Below are positions 8,691 to 17,776 of a stretch of 64,000 nt of DNA, piece after piece. The position numbers and the translations under genes are program-made. The notes under the pieces were generated by a model that was given only the letters and a program-made list of their open reading frames with translations, did no database searches and had not been told where the DNA came from. Within the stretch, counting starts at the first letter, position 1. The number at the start of each line of letters is the position of its first letter. Origin of the DNA: Candidatus Fimivivens faecavium (GTDB lineage Bacteria; Bacillota; Clostridia; Oscillospirales; Ruminococcaceae); contig DVKH01000017.1 in assembly GCA_018716105.1 (NCBI GenBank), forward strand, positions 1-64,000, given 5' to 3'.

Positions 8691-9929
8691 ATGTCAAAAA
8701 ACCTTCTCGTCGCACAGTCCGGCGGTCCGACCGCCGCGATCAACGCCACCCTCGCCGGGATTCTCTCGGCCGGGCTGGAATCCGGCCAGGTCGGGAAGCT
8801 CTACGGCGGCCTCAACGGCATCAAGGGGATTCTCGAGCGCAAGATCATCCGGCTCGACAACCAGCTCAACGGACAGGCCGGCCTCGACCTGCTCGCCGCC
8901 ACCCCGGCGATGGCGCTCGGCTCCTGCCGCCTCAAGCTCCAGCCCGAGGAGATCACCCCCGACGTCTACGCGACGATTGAGGATATCTTCGACGCGCTCG
9001 ACATCGGCTATTTCTTCTATATCGGCGGAAACGATTCGATGGACACCGTCGTCAAACTCAGCGACTATTTCGCGGGGAAAGGAAAAGACGTCCGCCTGAT
9101 CGGCGTGCCGAAAACCATTGACAACGACCTCGACAACACCGATCACACCCCCGGCTTCGGAAGCGCCGTCAAATACGTCGTCACCTCGCTGATCGAGGTC
9201 TACAACGATGCGAAGGTCTACGGCGACAAATCGGTGGTAATTGTGGAGATCATGGGCCGGGACGCCGGCTGGCTGACCGCGTCGAGCGGCCTGGCGCGCC
9301 TGACCGGGATCCCGGCGCCGCACCTGGTCTATCTGCCGGAAATCCCGTTTGATCCAAAGCAGTTCATTGAGTCGATGAACGAAAAAATCAAGGATCACGG
9401 CACTGTCGTCGTCGCCGTGTCGGAAGGGATCCGCCTCGCGGACGGAAGCTACGCCCACATATCGGCGCAGAGCAGCGTGACCGACGCCTTCGGCCACCAC
9501 GCCCTCTCCGGCGCGGGACGCTATCTCGAGATGGTGATCGAGAGGGAAATCGGCTGCAAGGTCCGGTCCATCGAACTCTCGGTTCTCCAGCGCGCCGCGG
9601 CGCACTACGCCTCCAAAACCGACCTGGACGAGGGCCGGATGGTCGGCCGGGAAGCGGTATCGCTCGCGCTCGAAGGCAAGACCGGCGTGATGGCGGCGAT
9701 CCAGCGCGTTTCCTCCAAACCCTATCGGGTCAAAGTCGTCCCGATCGACATCCGCCTCGCCGCAAACACCGTAAAGCAATTCCCCGCCGGCTGGCTGCGG
9801 GAGGATCACGCCCTCTCGGAGGAGGCGATCGAATATTTCCTCCCGCTGATCCAGGGCGAGGCGGTCAACGCAACCGAAAACGGCCTGCCAAAATACTTCC
9901 ATTTCGACGCAAAACAACTGGCTTTATAA
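8691..9929 (+). CDS. pfp: Pyrophosphate-dependent 6-phosphofructokinase
   Basis: Phosphorylates fructose 6-phosphate in glycolysis. Two signatures point to PPi rather than ATP as donor: GGNDS, with Asp where ATP enzymes have Gly (GGDGS), and PKTIDND, with Lys before TIDND. Other PFK landmarks are QSGGPTAAINA at the N-terminus and MGRDAGWLTA. The length is 412 aa. The frame is open upstream, but the ATG at 8691 follows AGAGGTG and starts the conserved N-terminus. A terminator follows directly. Confidence 0.92.
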   Translation: MSKNLLVAQSGGPTAAINATLAGILSAGLESGQVGKLYGGLNGIKGILERKIIRLDNQLNGQAGLDLLAATPAMALGSCRLKLQPEEITPDVYATIEDIFDALDIGYFFYIGGNDSMDTVVKLSDYFAGKGKDVRLIGVPKTIDNDLDNTDHTPGFGSAVKYVVTSLIEVYNDAKVYGDKSVVIVEIMGRDAGWLTASSGLARLTGIPAPHLVYLPEIPFDPKQFIESMNEKIKDHGTVVVAVSEGIRLADGSYAHISAQSSVTDAFGHHALSGAGRYLEMVIEREIGCKVRSIELSVLQRAAAHYASKTDLDEGRMVGREAVSLALEGKTGVMAAIQRVSSKPYRVKVVPIDIRLAANTVKQFPAGWLREDHALSEEAIEYFLPLIQGEAVNATENGLPKYFHFDAKQLAL

Positions 9930-9933
9930 GCGG

Positions 9934-9960
9934 AAACCCCTGGGAACCCCCGGGGGTTTT
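9934..9960 (+). terminator. Terminator of pfp
   Basis: A GC-rich hairpin (aaacccc paired with ggggtttt) immediately after the stop, ending in a T-run. Confidence 0.75.
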
Positions 9961-9961
9961 C

Positions 9962-10546
9962 CTATGGGATCCGACGCGCCGCAGCCTCCAAAAGGGCTTC
10001 AAGCTTTTCTTTCGCAATTCGCCCAACCGGCAGAATTGGCACCGGTTCCGGCAGATACGGCGCGATCTGCTTTTCAAACCACGCCACGTCCTGCCATGCG
10101 CCGCATTTGTATCCCGCGCTGCGACAAGTTCCCATCCGGCGAAAGCCGAGCGAGAGATGAAGCCGCTCGCTCTTTTCGTTGGGAACCGTCACCAGACCGT
10201 AAACGGTCCGGATCCCCTGAAGCCTGAGAATATCAATCAGCGCGCCGTAAAGCGCCTTGCCCACCCCATTGGACACAGCGGCCCGGTCCAGATAGACCGA
10301 AAGCTCCGCGTTCCACTGATAGGCCTCGCGCTCCATCTGCCGGTGCGCATAGGCGTAGCCGAGGATCCGTCCCGCCTCCTCGCAGACCAGATAAGGATAG
10401 GCTTCCGCAATCCCGGAAATCCGCTGTGCAAACTGCCGACCGGTCGGAAGAACGCACTCAAATGTAATCGCAGTATCAATATACTGTCCGTATATTTCCA
10501 GCAGAGAATCGCTGTCTTCCGCCCTGGCAAGCCGAATGGCCTTCAT
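9962..10546 (-). CDS. GNAT N-acetyltransferase, phosphinothricin-acetyltransferase-like
   Basis: A 194-aa GNAT protein. The N-terminus IRLARAEDSDSLLEIYGQY and the acetyl-CoA region with SNGVGKALYGALI are typical of the Pat/YncA subgroup, which acetylates amino-containing small molecules such as methionine sulfoximine analogues. The ATG at 10546 has GGAGG 8 nt upstream and is preferred over the one two codons earlier. Substrate is unknown. It stands alone, convergent with pfp. Confidence 0.85.
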   Translation of the reverse strand: MKAIRLARAEDSDSLLEIYGQYIDTAITFECVLPTGRQFAQRISGIAEAYPYLVCEEAGRILGYAYAHRQMEREAYQWNAELSVYLDRAAVSNGVGKALYGALIDILRLQGIRTVYGLVTVPNEKSERLHLSLGFRRMGTCRSAGYKCGAWQDVAWFEKQIAPYLPEPVPILPVGRIAKEKLEALLEAAARRIP

Positions 10547-10779
10547 CTCCATGCCCTCCGTTCTAAGTTCCTATGCGCTCACAAATCTGAACCCGCATTT
10601 TTGTTCACATACTTTTCATAAAACCGCCGATCCCGGTTATCCTAATAATCAGCCGTCCGAAAACGGATGCGCGGCTTCCGCCGCCCTCTCTCATCCGCCG
10701 GAACCGGCGATTCCCCGGCGCAGACGGAAAGCGGCGCAGGGAAACTTCCAAACCTTCTTCATAGCTTCTCTCCTGTGAG

Positions 10780-10815
10780 CCGGCCGCGGGTTTCGAACTG
10801 GAACCCGCGGCCGGT
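10780..10815 (-). terminator. Inverted repeat after mnmM
   Basis: CCGGCCGCGGGTTT pairs with AACCCGCGGCCGG just downstream of the mnmM stop. The T-run is poor on both strands, so this is a possible rather than certain terminator. Confidence 0.45.
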
Positions 10816-10821
10816 TTCGTC

Positions 10822-11376
10822 TCAGCCGCGTTTTTCAACCACATATAAAAACGGCGCATCCGGTACGTTGACGATCCGGTAAAGAAACACGTCGCAAACC
10901 GTTTTTGGAAGGGCGGACAGAAGCGCTCCAAGCGCCTCCCCCTCCCGCTCCCCTTCCGGATGCCCGGGATAAACCGCCACCCCGAGAACCCCGCCGTCCT
11001 TCAGCCGCCGCACCGCGCCTGACACGGCGGCGAGCGTCGCTTCGCAGCGGGTCGTCAGCGCGCGGTCCCCGCCCGGCAGAAAACCGAGGTTAAAGAGCCC
11101 CCCGCTGATCATCTCGCCCGGCTCCAAGTAGTCTTCGAACCGCTCGTGTCCGTCGAGGATGAGCCGGACATTCCCCGCGCCGTTTTCCCGCAGGAGCGCC
11201 GCCGTCTGGTCGAGCGCCGCCTGCTGCACATCGAAGGCGAGCACCCTCCCCTCGGGCGCGAGGCGGGAGAGAAACAGCGTGTCCCGCCCGCGTCCCATGG
11301 TAAAATCGAGATAAAGCCCGGCCGGATCGGCCTTCCTCGTCAGTTCGTCCTTCGCAAGCTGCAAAATCCCAATCAT
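10822..11376 (-). CDS. mnmM: tRNA wobble-uridine methyltransferase MnmM (YtqB family)
   Basis: A class I SAM methyltransferase of 184 aa. Motif I is LYLDFTMGRGRDTLFLSR, motif II VLAFDVQ, and the GGLFNLGFLPGGDR segment is characteristic of the YtqB/PF06962 family. In B. subtilis YtqB was identified as MnmM, which completes mnm5(s2)U34 in tRNA in organisms lacking MnmC. Its start overlaps the end of the ytqA-like gene by 4 nt, so the two are translationally coupled, the same pairing as in Bacillus. Confidence 0.87.
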   Translation of the reverse strand: MIGILQLAKDELTRKADPAGLYLDFTMGRGRDTLFLSRLAPEGRVLAFDVQQAALDQTAALLRENGAGNVRLILDGHERFEDYLEPGEMISGGLFNLGFLPGGDRALTTRCEATLAAVSGAVRRLKDGGVLGVAVYPGHPEGEREGEALGALLSALPKTVCDVFLYRIVNVPDAPFLYVVEKRG

Positions 11377-12341
11377 CCTGCACCCTCCTCTGAAAAGCGC
11401 TTCGACTGCCAGGAATCCCGCCGACGGAGCTCCCGGTCAATTCCGTTGAGCACGCTCTTTTTTCGGAGCGTCCACCCCGGCGCGATCAGGCCGCTCCGCT
11501 TCCCGTCGCCGGTCAGCCGCTCGATCACTGTCTCCGGCGGGAGAAGCTCGAGCTGATCGCAGACGACATCGATATACTCCTCCATCGACAGGAGCGGGAA
11601 CGGCCGCGCCTCATACGCCGCCCCCAGCGCCGTCCCGCGCAGCAGGTGGAGCATATGGATTTTCACCCCGTGCGGCCGAAGGCGCGAAACCGCGCGGACG
11701 GTTTCCAGCATCATTTCTTTCGTCTCCCCCGGCAGCCCGTTGATCAGATGGACGCAGACCGGAATCCCGCGCCCCGCGAGCAGCCGATAGCCCTCTTTGA
11801 ACTCGGCAAAGCTGTGGCATCGGTTGATCCGCCCGGCGGTTTCGTCGTGCACGGTCTGAAGCCCAAGCTCCACCTCGACCGGCAGGCGGCGGGCGATATC
11901 CGCGATCCGCCCTGCAATTTCGCCGTCGATGCAGTCGGCGCGGGTCGCAAGGGCGATCCCCGCGATTTCCGGCAGGGCGGCGGCTTCTTCCAGCATCGCC
12001 TGAATCCTTTCAACAGGGCCGTAGGTGTTGGTGAACGCCTGAAAATAGGCGACCGGCGCGGCCCCCGGCCATTTTCCCGCGAGGCGCTCCCGCTGCCGCC
12101 GGTACTGTACGTCCAGCGGGAGCAGCGCGCTTTCCGCAAAATCGCCCGAACCCGCGCCCGAGCAGTAGGCGCAGCCGCCGGCGCCCTTCCTTCCGTCGCG
12201 GTTTGGGCAGGTAAAGCCCGCGTCCAGCGGAAGCTTCACCGCTTTTCTCCCAAATTGCCGTCTGTATGCGGCGTCTGCGCTGAAATATCGCTTGCCGCCC
12301 GGCGTCAGCCAGTCCGGCAGCTCTCCTGTTTGATCCCGCAT
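11373..12341 (-). CDS. Radical SAM protein of the YtqA/YhcC family (TIGR01212 type)
   Basis: A 322-aa radical SAM enzyme with the unusual spacing CPNRDGRKGAGGCAYC near residue 45, as in the YtqA family. The pairing with mnmM indicates tRNA wobble uridine modification. YtqA has been proposed as MnmL, acting ahead of MnmM. I recall this from literature and have not verified it here. The ATG at 12341 (GGAAGG 9 nt upstream) was chosen over a TTG three codons earlier. Confidence 0.85.
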   Translation of the reverse strand: MRDQTGELPDWLTPGGKRYFSADAAYRRQFGRKAVKLPLDAGFTCPNRDGRKGAGGCAYCSGAGSGDFAESALLPLDVQYRRQRERLAGKWPGAAPVAYFQAFTNTYGPVERIQAMLEEAAALPEIAGIALATRADCIDGEIAGRIADIARRLPVEVELGLQTVHDETAGRINRCHSFAEFKEGYRLLAGRGIPVCVHLINGLPGETKEMMLETVRAVSRLRPHGVKIHMLHLLRGTALGAAYEARPFPLLSMEEYIDVVCDQLELLPPETVIERLTGDGKRSGLIAPGWTLRKKSVLNGIDRELRRRDSWQSKRFSEEGAG

Positions 12342-12410
12342 TTTGTTCAACCTTCCAGTTTTTCTATTTTCAGTATAGCATATTTCAACAGGTTTTTATG
12401 AGTTTTCATC

Positions 12411-12439
12411 TATACAACCGGCTGAACCTGTGGTATAAT
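12411..12439 (+). promoter_or_regulatory. Promoter of purA
   Basis: TATAAT at 12434-12439 with TATACA at 12411-12416, 17 bp apart. The leader to purA would be about 110 nt. No known riboswitch motif was seen in it. Confidence 0.6.
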
Positions 12440-12556
12440 TCCCGTGTTGCGGACAGATGTATCCGCCCGCATGACAGTTTAAGATTCGCCGGACCGGCGC
12501 AGCGCATGGAAACAGCACGGCGTCCGGCGCCGGAACGAAGCGAAGGAGGCTTTTCT

Positions 12557-13828
12557 ATGGTTAAATCAGTTGTGGGCGCAAACTGGGGGGACGAGGGGAA
12601 AGGAAAGATGACCGATCTTCTCGCCGCCGAATCGGATATCGTCGTCCGCTATCAGGGCGGCGCGAACGCCGGCCACACCATCATCAACGAAAAGGGCCGC
12701 TTCGCCCTCCACCTCCTGCCTTCGGGCGTCTGCTATGATCATATCACAAACGTGCTCGCTGCGGGAGTGGCGCTCGACCTCGAACGCTTTTTTTCCGAAT
12801 ACGATTCCCTCGCCGCAGCCGGGGTCCATCCAAAAGTCCTCGTCTCCGACCGGGCGCAGCTGATGATGCCCTATCACGTTTTGTTCGACCAGCTCGAGGA
12901 AGAACGCCTCGGCGCCAAGAGCTTCGGCTCCACCAAATCGGGCATCGCGCCGTTCTATTCCGACAAATACCTTAAAATCGGCTTTCAGGTCTGTGAACTG
13001 TTCGAGCCGGAGCGCTTTCGCGCCCGCCTCAAGGAAGTGCTCGATTATAAAAACATCATCCTCGGCGCAGTTTACCACCGCCCCCCGCTCGACGCGGATG
13101 AAATCTTTGAAACCATGACCGCCTATGCCGCGCGCCTTCGCCCAATGGCAACCGACACCGCGCTCTACCTCCAGCGCGCCATCGCAGATGGGAAGAAGGT
13201 CCTGCTCGAAGCGCAGCTCGGCGCGATGCGCGACCCCGACAACGGGATCTACCCCTACGTCACCTCTTCCTCGCCGATCGCGGGCTTCGGCTGCGTCGGC
13301 GCGGGAATCCCTCCCCGCTCGATCGAGCAGATCGTCGCGGTGGTCAAGGCCTATTCATCCTGCGTCGGCGCGGGCAGCTTCGTCACCGAACTGTTCGGAG
13401 ACGAAGCGCAGGAGCTGCGCGACCGCGGCGGCGACCGCGGGGAATACGGCGCGACGACCGGCAGGCCCCGCCGGGTCGGCTGGCTCGACCTCGTCGCAAC
13501 CCGCTACGGCGTGCGGATGCAGGGCGCGACCGACGTCGCCCTGACCCTGATCGACGCGCTCGGCTATCTCGACAAGATCCCGGTCTGCACCGGCTATGAG
13601 ATCGATGGGACTGTGGTCGGGGAGTTCCCCTCCACCCCGTCGCTCGACCGGGCCAAACCGGTTTACACCGTCCTCGACGGCTGGAAATGCGATATCCGCG
13701 GCGCGAAGCGCTGGGAAGACCTCCCCGAAAACGCCCGCCGCTATGTCGAATTCATTGAAAACGCCGTCGGCGTTCGCATCGCCTATCTCTCCACCGGCCC
13801 CCGCCGTGAAGACATCATCTACCGATAA
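12557..13828 (+). CDS. purA: Adenylosuccinate synthetase
   Basis: Joins IMP and aspartate with GTP to form adenylosuccinate on the way to AMP. The P-loop NWGDEGKGKMTD lies at the N-terminus, followed by GGANAGHTI. The central KSFGSTKSGIAP and the GATTGRPRRVGWLD segment are family signatures. The length is 423 aa. The upstream frame is open, but the ATG at 12557 with AAGGAGG at 8-nt spacing clearly sets the start. Monocistronic: own promoter and terminator. Confidence 0.97.
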   Translation: MVKSVVGANWGDEGKGKMTDLLAAESDIVVRYQGGANAGHTIINEKGRFALHLLPSGVCYDHITNVLAAGVALDLERFFSEYDSLAAAGVHPKVLVSDRAQLMMPYHVLFDQLEEERLGAKSFGSTKSGIAPFYSDKYLKIGFQVCELFEPERFRARLKEVLDYKNIILGAVYHRPPLDADEIFETMTAYAARLRPMATDTALYLQRAIADGKKVLLEAQLGAMRDPDNGIYPYVTSSSPIAGFGCVGAGIPPRSIEQIVAVVKAYSSCVGAGSFVTELFGDEAQELRDRGGDRGEYGATTGRPRRVGWLDLVATRYGVRMQGATDVALTLIDALGYLDKIPVCTGYEIDGTVVGEFPSTPSLDRAKPVYTVLDGWKCDIRGAKRWEDLPENARRYVEFIENAVGVRIAYLSTGPRREDIIYR

Positions 13829-13834
13829 AACGCC

Positions 13835-13872
13835 AAAAGCCGGAACCCCGACGACGGGGTTCCGGCTTTTTC
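13835..13872. terminator. Bidirectional terminator after purA
   Basis: aaaagccggaacccc pairs with ggggttccggctttt (15-bp stem, 6-base loop), with A- and T-runs on either side. It serves purA and the convergent Rieske oxidoreductase gene. Confidence 0.9.
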
Positions 13873-13885
13873 CCATTTCTCCGGC

Positions 13886-15391
13886 CTATTTCGCGTCTTC
13901 TCCCGCTTCGATCCGCACCCGTTTGAGGTCCCGCACCGCCGGGCCCTGGATGCGCCTTCCGTCCGCCGAAAACCGGGAGCCGTGGCAGGGGCAGTCCCAG
14001 CTGTGCTGGAGCGGGTTAAAGGCGAGGATGCACCCGAGGTGCGGACAGCGCAGTTCGACTGCAAAGAGCTTCCCGGACGGATCGCGGTAGCAGCCGCAGC
14101 GTTTCCCCCTGATCGTCACGACCGAGGCCGTGTCCGGCTCTTTTGGAAACGCGCTCTGCGGGAAGGTCAGTTCGCCCTTGATATAGTCCTTGGTCATGGT
14201 TCCCGCATTCTGATAGAACCCCGCCGCGGCAAGGTCGCCAACCCGCCCCGGACTCATCAGCCGGAGGCCCGGCCCCTTTCCGCGCAGGACCAGATCGCTG
14301 AGCATCATTCCGGCGGCGGTCGCGCCGGTGTTGCCCCATTTGTTAAATCCGGTCGCAAACAGGATGTTTCGCTTCCCGGGCCAGCGTCCGACAAACGGAA
14401 CCGAGTCGAAGGTCATGCAGTCCTGGGCGGACCAGCGCCAGGGCGCGGCTTCGAGCCCGAAGGCCCGCCCCGCAAAGCCGGTCAGTTCGTCATAGGCCGC
14501 GAGGTCGGTCTCCCCGGTGCGGTGGCCCGAGCCGCCCACCAGCAAAATGCGCTTTCCATCCGCTTCGTGCAGGCGGAACGAGCGCACCGGCCGTTCGAGA
14601 TTGATGAACATCCCGCCGGGGTAATCCTTATGGTATTCGCCCGCGATCAGATAGCTGCGCTCCTGTTTGAGGCGCGGGACCATCCTTCCGCCCCGGTGAT
14701 AAAACGGATAGTGGGAACAGAACAGCAGCATTCCGGTCTCCACAACCGCGCCGTTCTCGGCCGTCAGGCGGTGAACCGTTCCCGTTTTGACCTTCACCAC
14801 GCGGGTCTGTTCATAAATCCGGGCGCCGCTTTTGACGGCGAGCGCTGCGAGCGCTACGCAGTAGCGATAGGGATCGTATTGGTACTGCGCCCGAAGTTCC
14901 AGCGCGCTGACCGCCGGGATCGGAAACGGAATCGAGGTGTGAAGCTTTACGTCCATGCCGAGTGCCCGGCAGACCTCGTATTCCCGCTGGAGCTTTGCGG
15001 AGCCCTTCGCGCTCTCCGCATAGAGATACGAAGGCTGCTCCGACAAAAGCGGTTCGGACGACGCGCGTTCGGCGCACCGTTTGACAAACGCGGCCGCGCG
15101 CTCGTTGACTTTGAGATATTCCCTCGCCGCGCCGGGGCCGTACCGTTTTTCGATTTCAGAATAGACGGCGTCGTGCTGCACGGTGAGTTTGCCCGTATTC
15201 CGCCCGCTGGTTCCGCCTGCAATACGGCCCGCCTCGAGAAGCGTCACCTCGCATCCCGACGAAGCGAGACAATACGCCGCCGTCAACCCCGCGAGCCCGC
15301 CGCCGATGATCGTGACGCCCGAAGCCGCCGCACGGTCGAGCGCCGGATAGACGGTTTCGCCTCCCGCGAGCTGCCAGTAGGATGGATTCAT
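13886..15391 (-). CDS. FAD-dependent oxidoreductase with C-terminal Rieske domain
   Basis: A fusion of about 500 aa. The N-terminal half is a DAO-type FAD domain with the dinucleotide fold GGGLAGLTAAYCLASSG and ATGFNKWGNTG near its end. The C-terminal ~80 residues form a Rieske [2Fe-2S] domain with CPHLGC and CPCHGSRF ligand pairs. The architecture matches the YhfW-type oxidoreductase/Rieske fusion, whose substrate is unknown. The ATG at 15391 has GGAGG 11 nt upstream, and the earlier ATG at 15409 has none. It faces away from the tocopherol-cyclase-like gene at 15490. Confidence 0.88.
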   Translation of the reverse strand: MNPSYWQLAGGETVYPALDRAAASGVTIIGGGLAGLTAAYCLASSGCEVTLLEAGRIAGGTSGRNTGKLTVQHDAVYSEIEKRYGPGAAREYLKVNERAAAFVKRCAERASSEPLLSEQPSYLYAESAKGSAKLQREYEVCRALGMDVKLHTSIPFPIPAVSALELRAQYQYDPYRYCVALAALAVKSGARIYEQTRVVKVKTGTVHRLTAENGAVVETGMLLFCSHYPFYHRGGRMVPRLKQERSYLIAGEYHKDYPGGMFINLERPVRSFRLHEADGKRILLVGGSGHRTGETDLAAYDELTGFAGRAFGLEAAPWRWSAQDCMTFDSVPFVGRWPGKRNILFATGFNKWGNTGATAAGMMLSDLVLRGKGPGLRLMSPGRVGDLAAAGFYQNAGTMTKDYIKGELTFPQSAFPKEPDTASVVTIRGKRCGCYRDPSGKLFAVELRCPHLGCILAFNPLQHSWDCPCHGSRFSADGRRIQGPAVRDLKRVRIEAGEDAK

Positions 15392-15489
15392 ATCTGCCGC
15401 GCCTCCCATCTGTTTTTCTTGTGCAGAGCGTTCCGCTGAATATCTTGCCTTGAGCCTGTAAAAATATGCGGAGAAAGGAGTTTTGGACG

Positions 15490-16470
15490 ATGCGCATCCA
15501 ACCAGATTTATACCACGGCGAACAGTCCTCCGACCGCTTTTTCGAGGGCTGGTATTTTAAACTCACAACCGGAGACGGACGGTCGTTCGCCTTCATCCCC
15601 GGCGTCGGCAAAGGCCATGATCCCCACAGCTTTCTCCAGATCATCAACGGGCCCAAAAGCGAATATCATTATCTCCGCTTTCCGATCGGCGCGTTCCACT
15701 CTTCGCACGAACGGCTTGAAGTCGGGGTGGGCGCCAACCGCTTCTCGCTCTCCGCGCTGAAGGCGGATGTCAAAGAGGCCGGAATCAAAGCCGACCTCCG
15801 CTTCACCAACATCTCCCGCTGGCCGGATTCCCGGCTTGCCCCCGGCAGCATGGGGGTGTTCAACCACCTGAGCTTCCTCGAATGCTACAACCAGGTCTGC
15901 GCGCTCGACGGGCGCGTGGAGGGAACCTTCGCCATTGATGGAAAGCATGTCGATCTCACCGACGCACGGATCTACGTCGAAAAGAACTGGGGCCGCTCCT
16001 TCCCGAAGGCGTGGTTCTGGGCGCAGTGCAACCGCTTTGACGACAAGCGCGCCGCCTTCACCTGCTCGATCGGCGAGGTCCCGATCGGCGGCATGTCCTT
16101 CCGCGGCATCGTCTCGGGCCTGATGCTGGACGGCGCCTTCTACCCGTTTACGACCATGAACGGAACCGCTTTCCGCCTCTCGCCCAGGCCGGGCGGGATG
16201 GATCTCGTCATGGCCAACAGCCACGCCCGCGTCAAATGCGAGTTCACAGACGGCGAACGCTTTGTCCTCTGCAAAGCGCCCAACAACGGCGAAATGTGTT
16301 CCCGGGCGCCTGAAACCCTCACGGCTTCAATGGTCCTCTCGCTGAGCGTCCCGGACGACGGCGGATGGCACACCATCTACCAGGGGACCTCTTCCTGCTG
16401 CGGGATCGAATACGGGGGGCAGTGGGAGCGAAAAGCCATCCGCGCCAACGCGCGGAGCCGAAGGCAATAG
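15490..16470 (+). CDS. Tocopherol-cyclase-like protein
   Basis: A 326-aa protein resembling the tocopherol cyclase family (PF14249 type): N-terminal DLYHGEQSSDRFFEGWYFK, then FIPGV, central VEKNWGRSFPKAWFWAQ and FTTMNG. Bacteria with such proteins do not make tocopherol, so the true substrate, perhaps a lipid or prenylated compound, is unknown. The ATG at 15490 follows AAGGAG, and an in-frame ATG 24 nt earlier lacks a ribosome binding site. It is divergent from the FAD/Rieske gene, with about 100 bp between. Confidence 0.8.
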   Translation: MRIQPDLYHGEQSSDRFFEGWYFKLTTGDGRSFAFIPGVGKGHDPHSFLQIINGPKSEYHYLRFPIGAFHSSHERLEVGVGANRFSLSALKADVKEAGIKADLRFTNISRWPDSRLAPGSMGVFNHLSFLECYNQVCALDGRVEGTFAIDGKHVDLTDARIYVEKNWGRSFPKAWFWAQCNRFDDKRAAFTCSIGEVPIGGMSFRGIVSGLMLDGAFYPFTTMNGTAFRLSPRPGGMDLVMANSHARVKCEFTDGERFVLCKAPNNGEMCSRAPETLTASMVLSLSVPDDGGWHTIYQGTSSCCGIEYGGQWERKAIRANARSRRQ

Positions 16471-16484
16471 CCGCCAAATCAAAA

Positions 16485-16518
16485 AGGCCGGACGGAAAGA
16501 ATTCTTTCCGTCCGGCCT
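16485..16518. terminator. Bidirectional terminator
   Basis: AGGCCGGACGGAAAG and its complement form a long stem between convergent genes. T-runs flank it on both strands. Confidence 0.85.
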
Positions 16519-16524
16519 CGCCTT

Positions 16525-17499
16525 TTACCTGTTTTTTCGCTTCTGCCCGCGAAAGAGCGCAACCGCCCATCCGCGTTTCTGATACCGCCGCCAGGCCAGT
16601 GCAATCGCCGCCAGCAGCACGGCCGAAGCCGCGGCGCCGCCCTCAAGCCCAAACGCCCCGCCGCTGATCAGATCCATCCCGCCCTGCGGCTGGAACGAAA
16701 GCGCCGTCGTGCGAACCGAAAGCCCACTGACCAGAATGCCGTAGAAATTCCCCTGGGCGAAATTCCACATGCCGTGCGCGGCCGCCGCGCCCCAGAGGCT
16801 TCCGCTCCCGAGCGTCAGCAGCGAAAAGAACACCCCGACCAGCATGAGGTTGAAAAACGCGAGCGGGCCGATGCCCGGATTTCTCAGATGGAGCGCCGCA
16901 AACACGGCCGCGTTCGCGATCACCGCCGCCGCGGGCGGAACTCTCCCAATCGACGTTTGCAGATAAAACCCGCGCAGCAGGACCTCCTCGCTCGTCCCCT
17001 GGACCAGAAACGCCGCGAGGAACAACAACAGCGCCGCAGGCGAAGGCGAACAGAACCCGCCGAACACGAGCGAGCCCGAAAGAAATGCGAGCAGGACCGC
17101 CGCCGAGAGCATCCCAAAGCCGGCCAGAAAGCCCTTTGCGGTTTCCGCCGGCATCCCGTGCAGAGAAAGCCCGATGCCCGCCGGCGTTTTTTTCTCGATT
17201 ACCCGGCAGTATAGGAGGCAGAGCGCGATGGTGACCGCTGTCAGAAACAGCGACCCGAGCAGGCAGAGATCGCTCTCCACAAACCGCTGGAACGCCGCGA
17301 GCATTTCATCCCAGCTCCGGAACTGCCGGTCCCGGACGCGGTACAGAAATACCTTCGCCAAAATTTTCGCCGACAAAAACTGTCCGGCGTAGATCAGCAG
17401 AAACACCGCCGCCGTCGAAAGCAGGAACCGCGCAATCCCCCCGCCGTTCTCCCTCCTCGCCGGAAGGCAGGGCTTTTGCACCGCCAGCCTTTGCTCCAT
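16525..17499 (-). CDS. CPBP (CAAX-type) intramembrane metalloprotease family protein
   Basis: A multi-pass membrane protein of 324 aa. The three CPBP/Abi motifs are visible in order: SEEVLLRGF (Glu-Glu and Arg), FAALHL (His) and HGMWNF (His/Asn). About seven to eight hydrophobic segments are present. Family members are prenyl-protein or bacteriocin-related proteases; the role here is unknown. The ATG at 17499 with an upstream AAGGGG was preferred to a longer frame reaching 17577. Confidence 0.85.
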   Translation of the reverse strand: MEQRLAVQKPCLPARRENGGGIARFLLSTAAVFLLIYAGQFLSAKILAKVFLYRVRDRQFRSWDEMLAAFQRFVESDLCLLGSLFLTAVTIALCLLYCRVIEKKTPAGIGLSLHGMPAETAKGFLAGFGMLSAAVLLAFLSGSLVFGGFCSPSPAALLLFLAAFLVQGTSEEVLLRGFYLQTSIGRVPPAAAVIANAAVFAALHLRNPGIGPLAFFNLMLVGVFFSLLTLGSGSLWGAAAAHGMWNFAQGNFYGILVSGLSVRTTALSFQPQGGMDLISGGAFGLEGGAAASAVLLAAIALAWRRYQKRGWAVALFRGQKRKNR

Positions 17500-17776
17500 G
17501 ATCCCACGCCCCTTATCACCCGTTCTCTTTTTATAGGTATGGTCAAATCTGCGGGGCGTATGCCAAAAGAAACGCATTGGGACAACCCTCTATCCCATAA
17601 TCTTTCGAAGACGGCCCAGTCATCCTCTGAAAACGTCGAATTTAAACAGATCCCCACCGGAAAGGCGGCGAAAGAACATCAGAAACGCGATCAAGTCCGC
17701 GCTGCGGCTCCTCCTGTGGGATTGGAGCACCCTCCTCCTGTTCGAGCTGGTTTATAAAGCGCTCGCGGCCGCCGCC

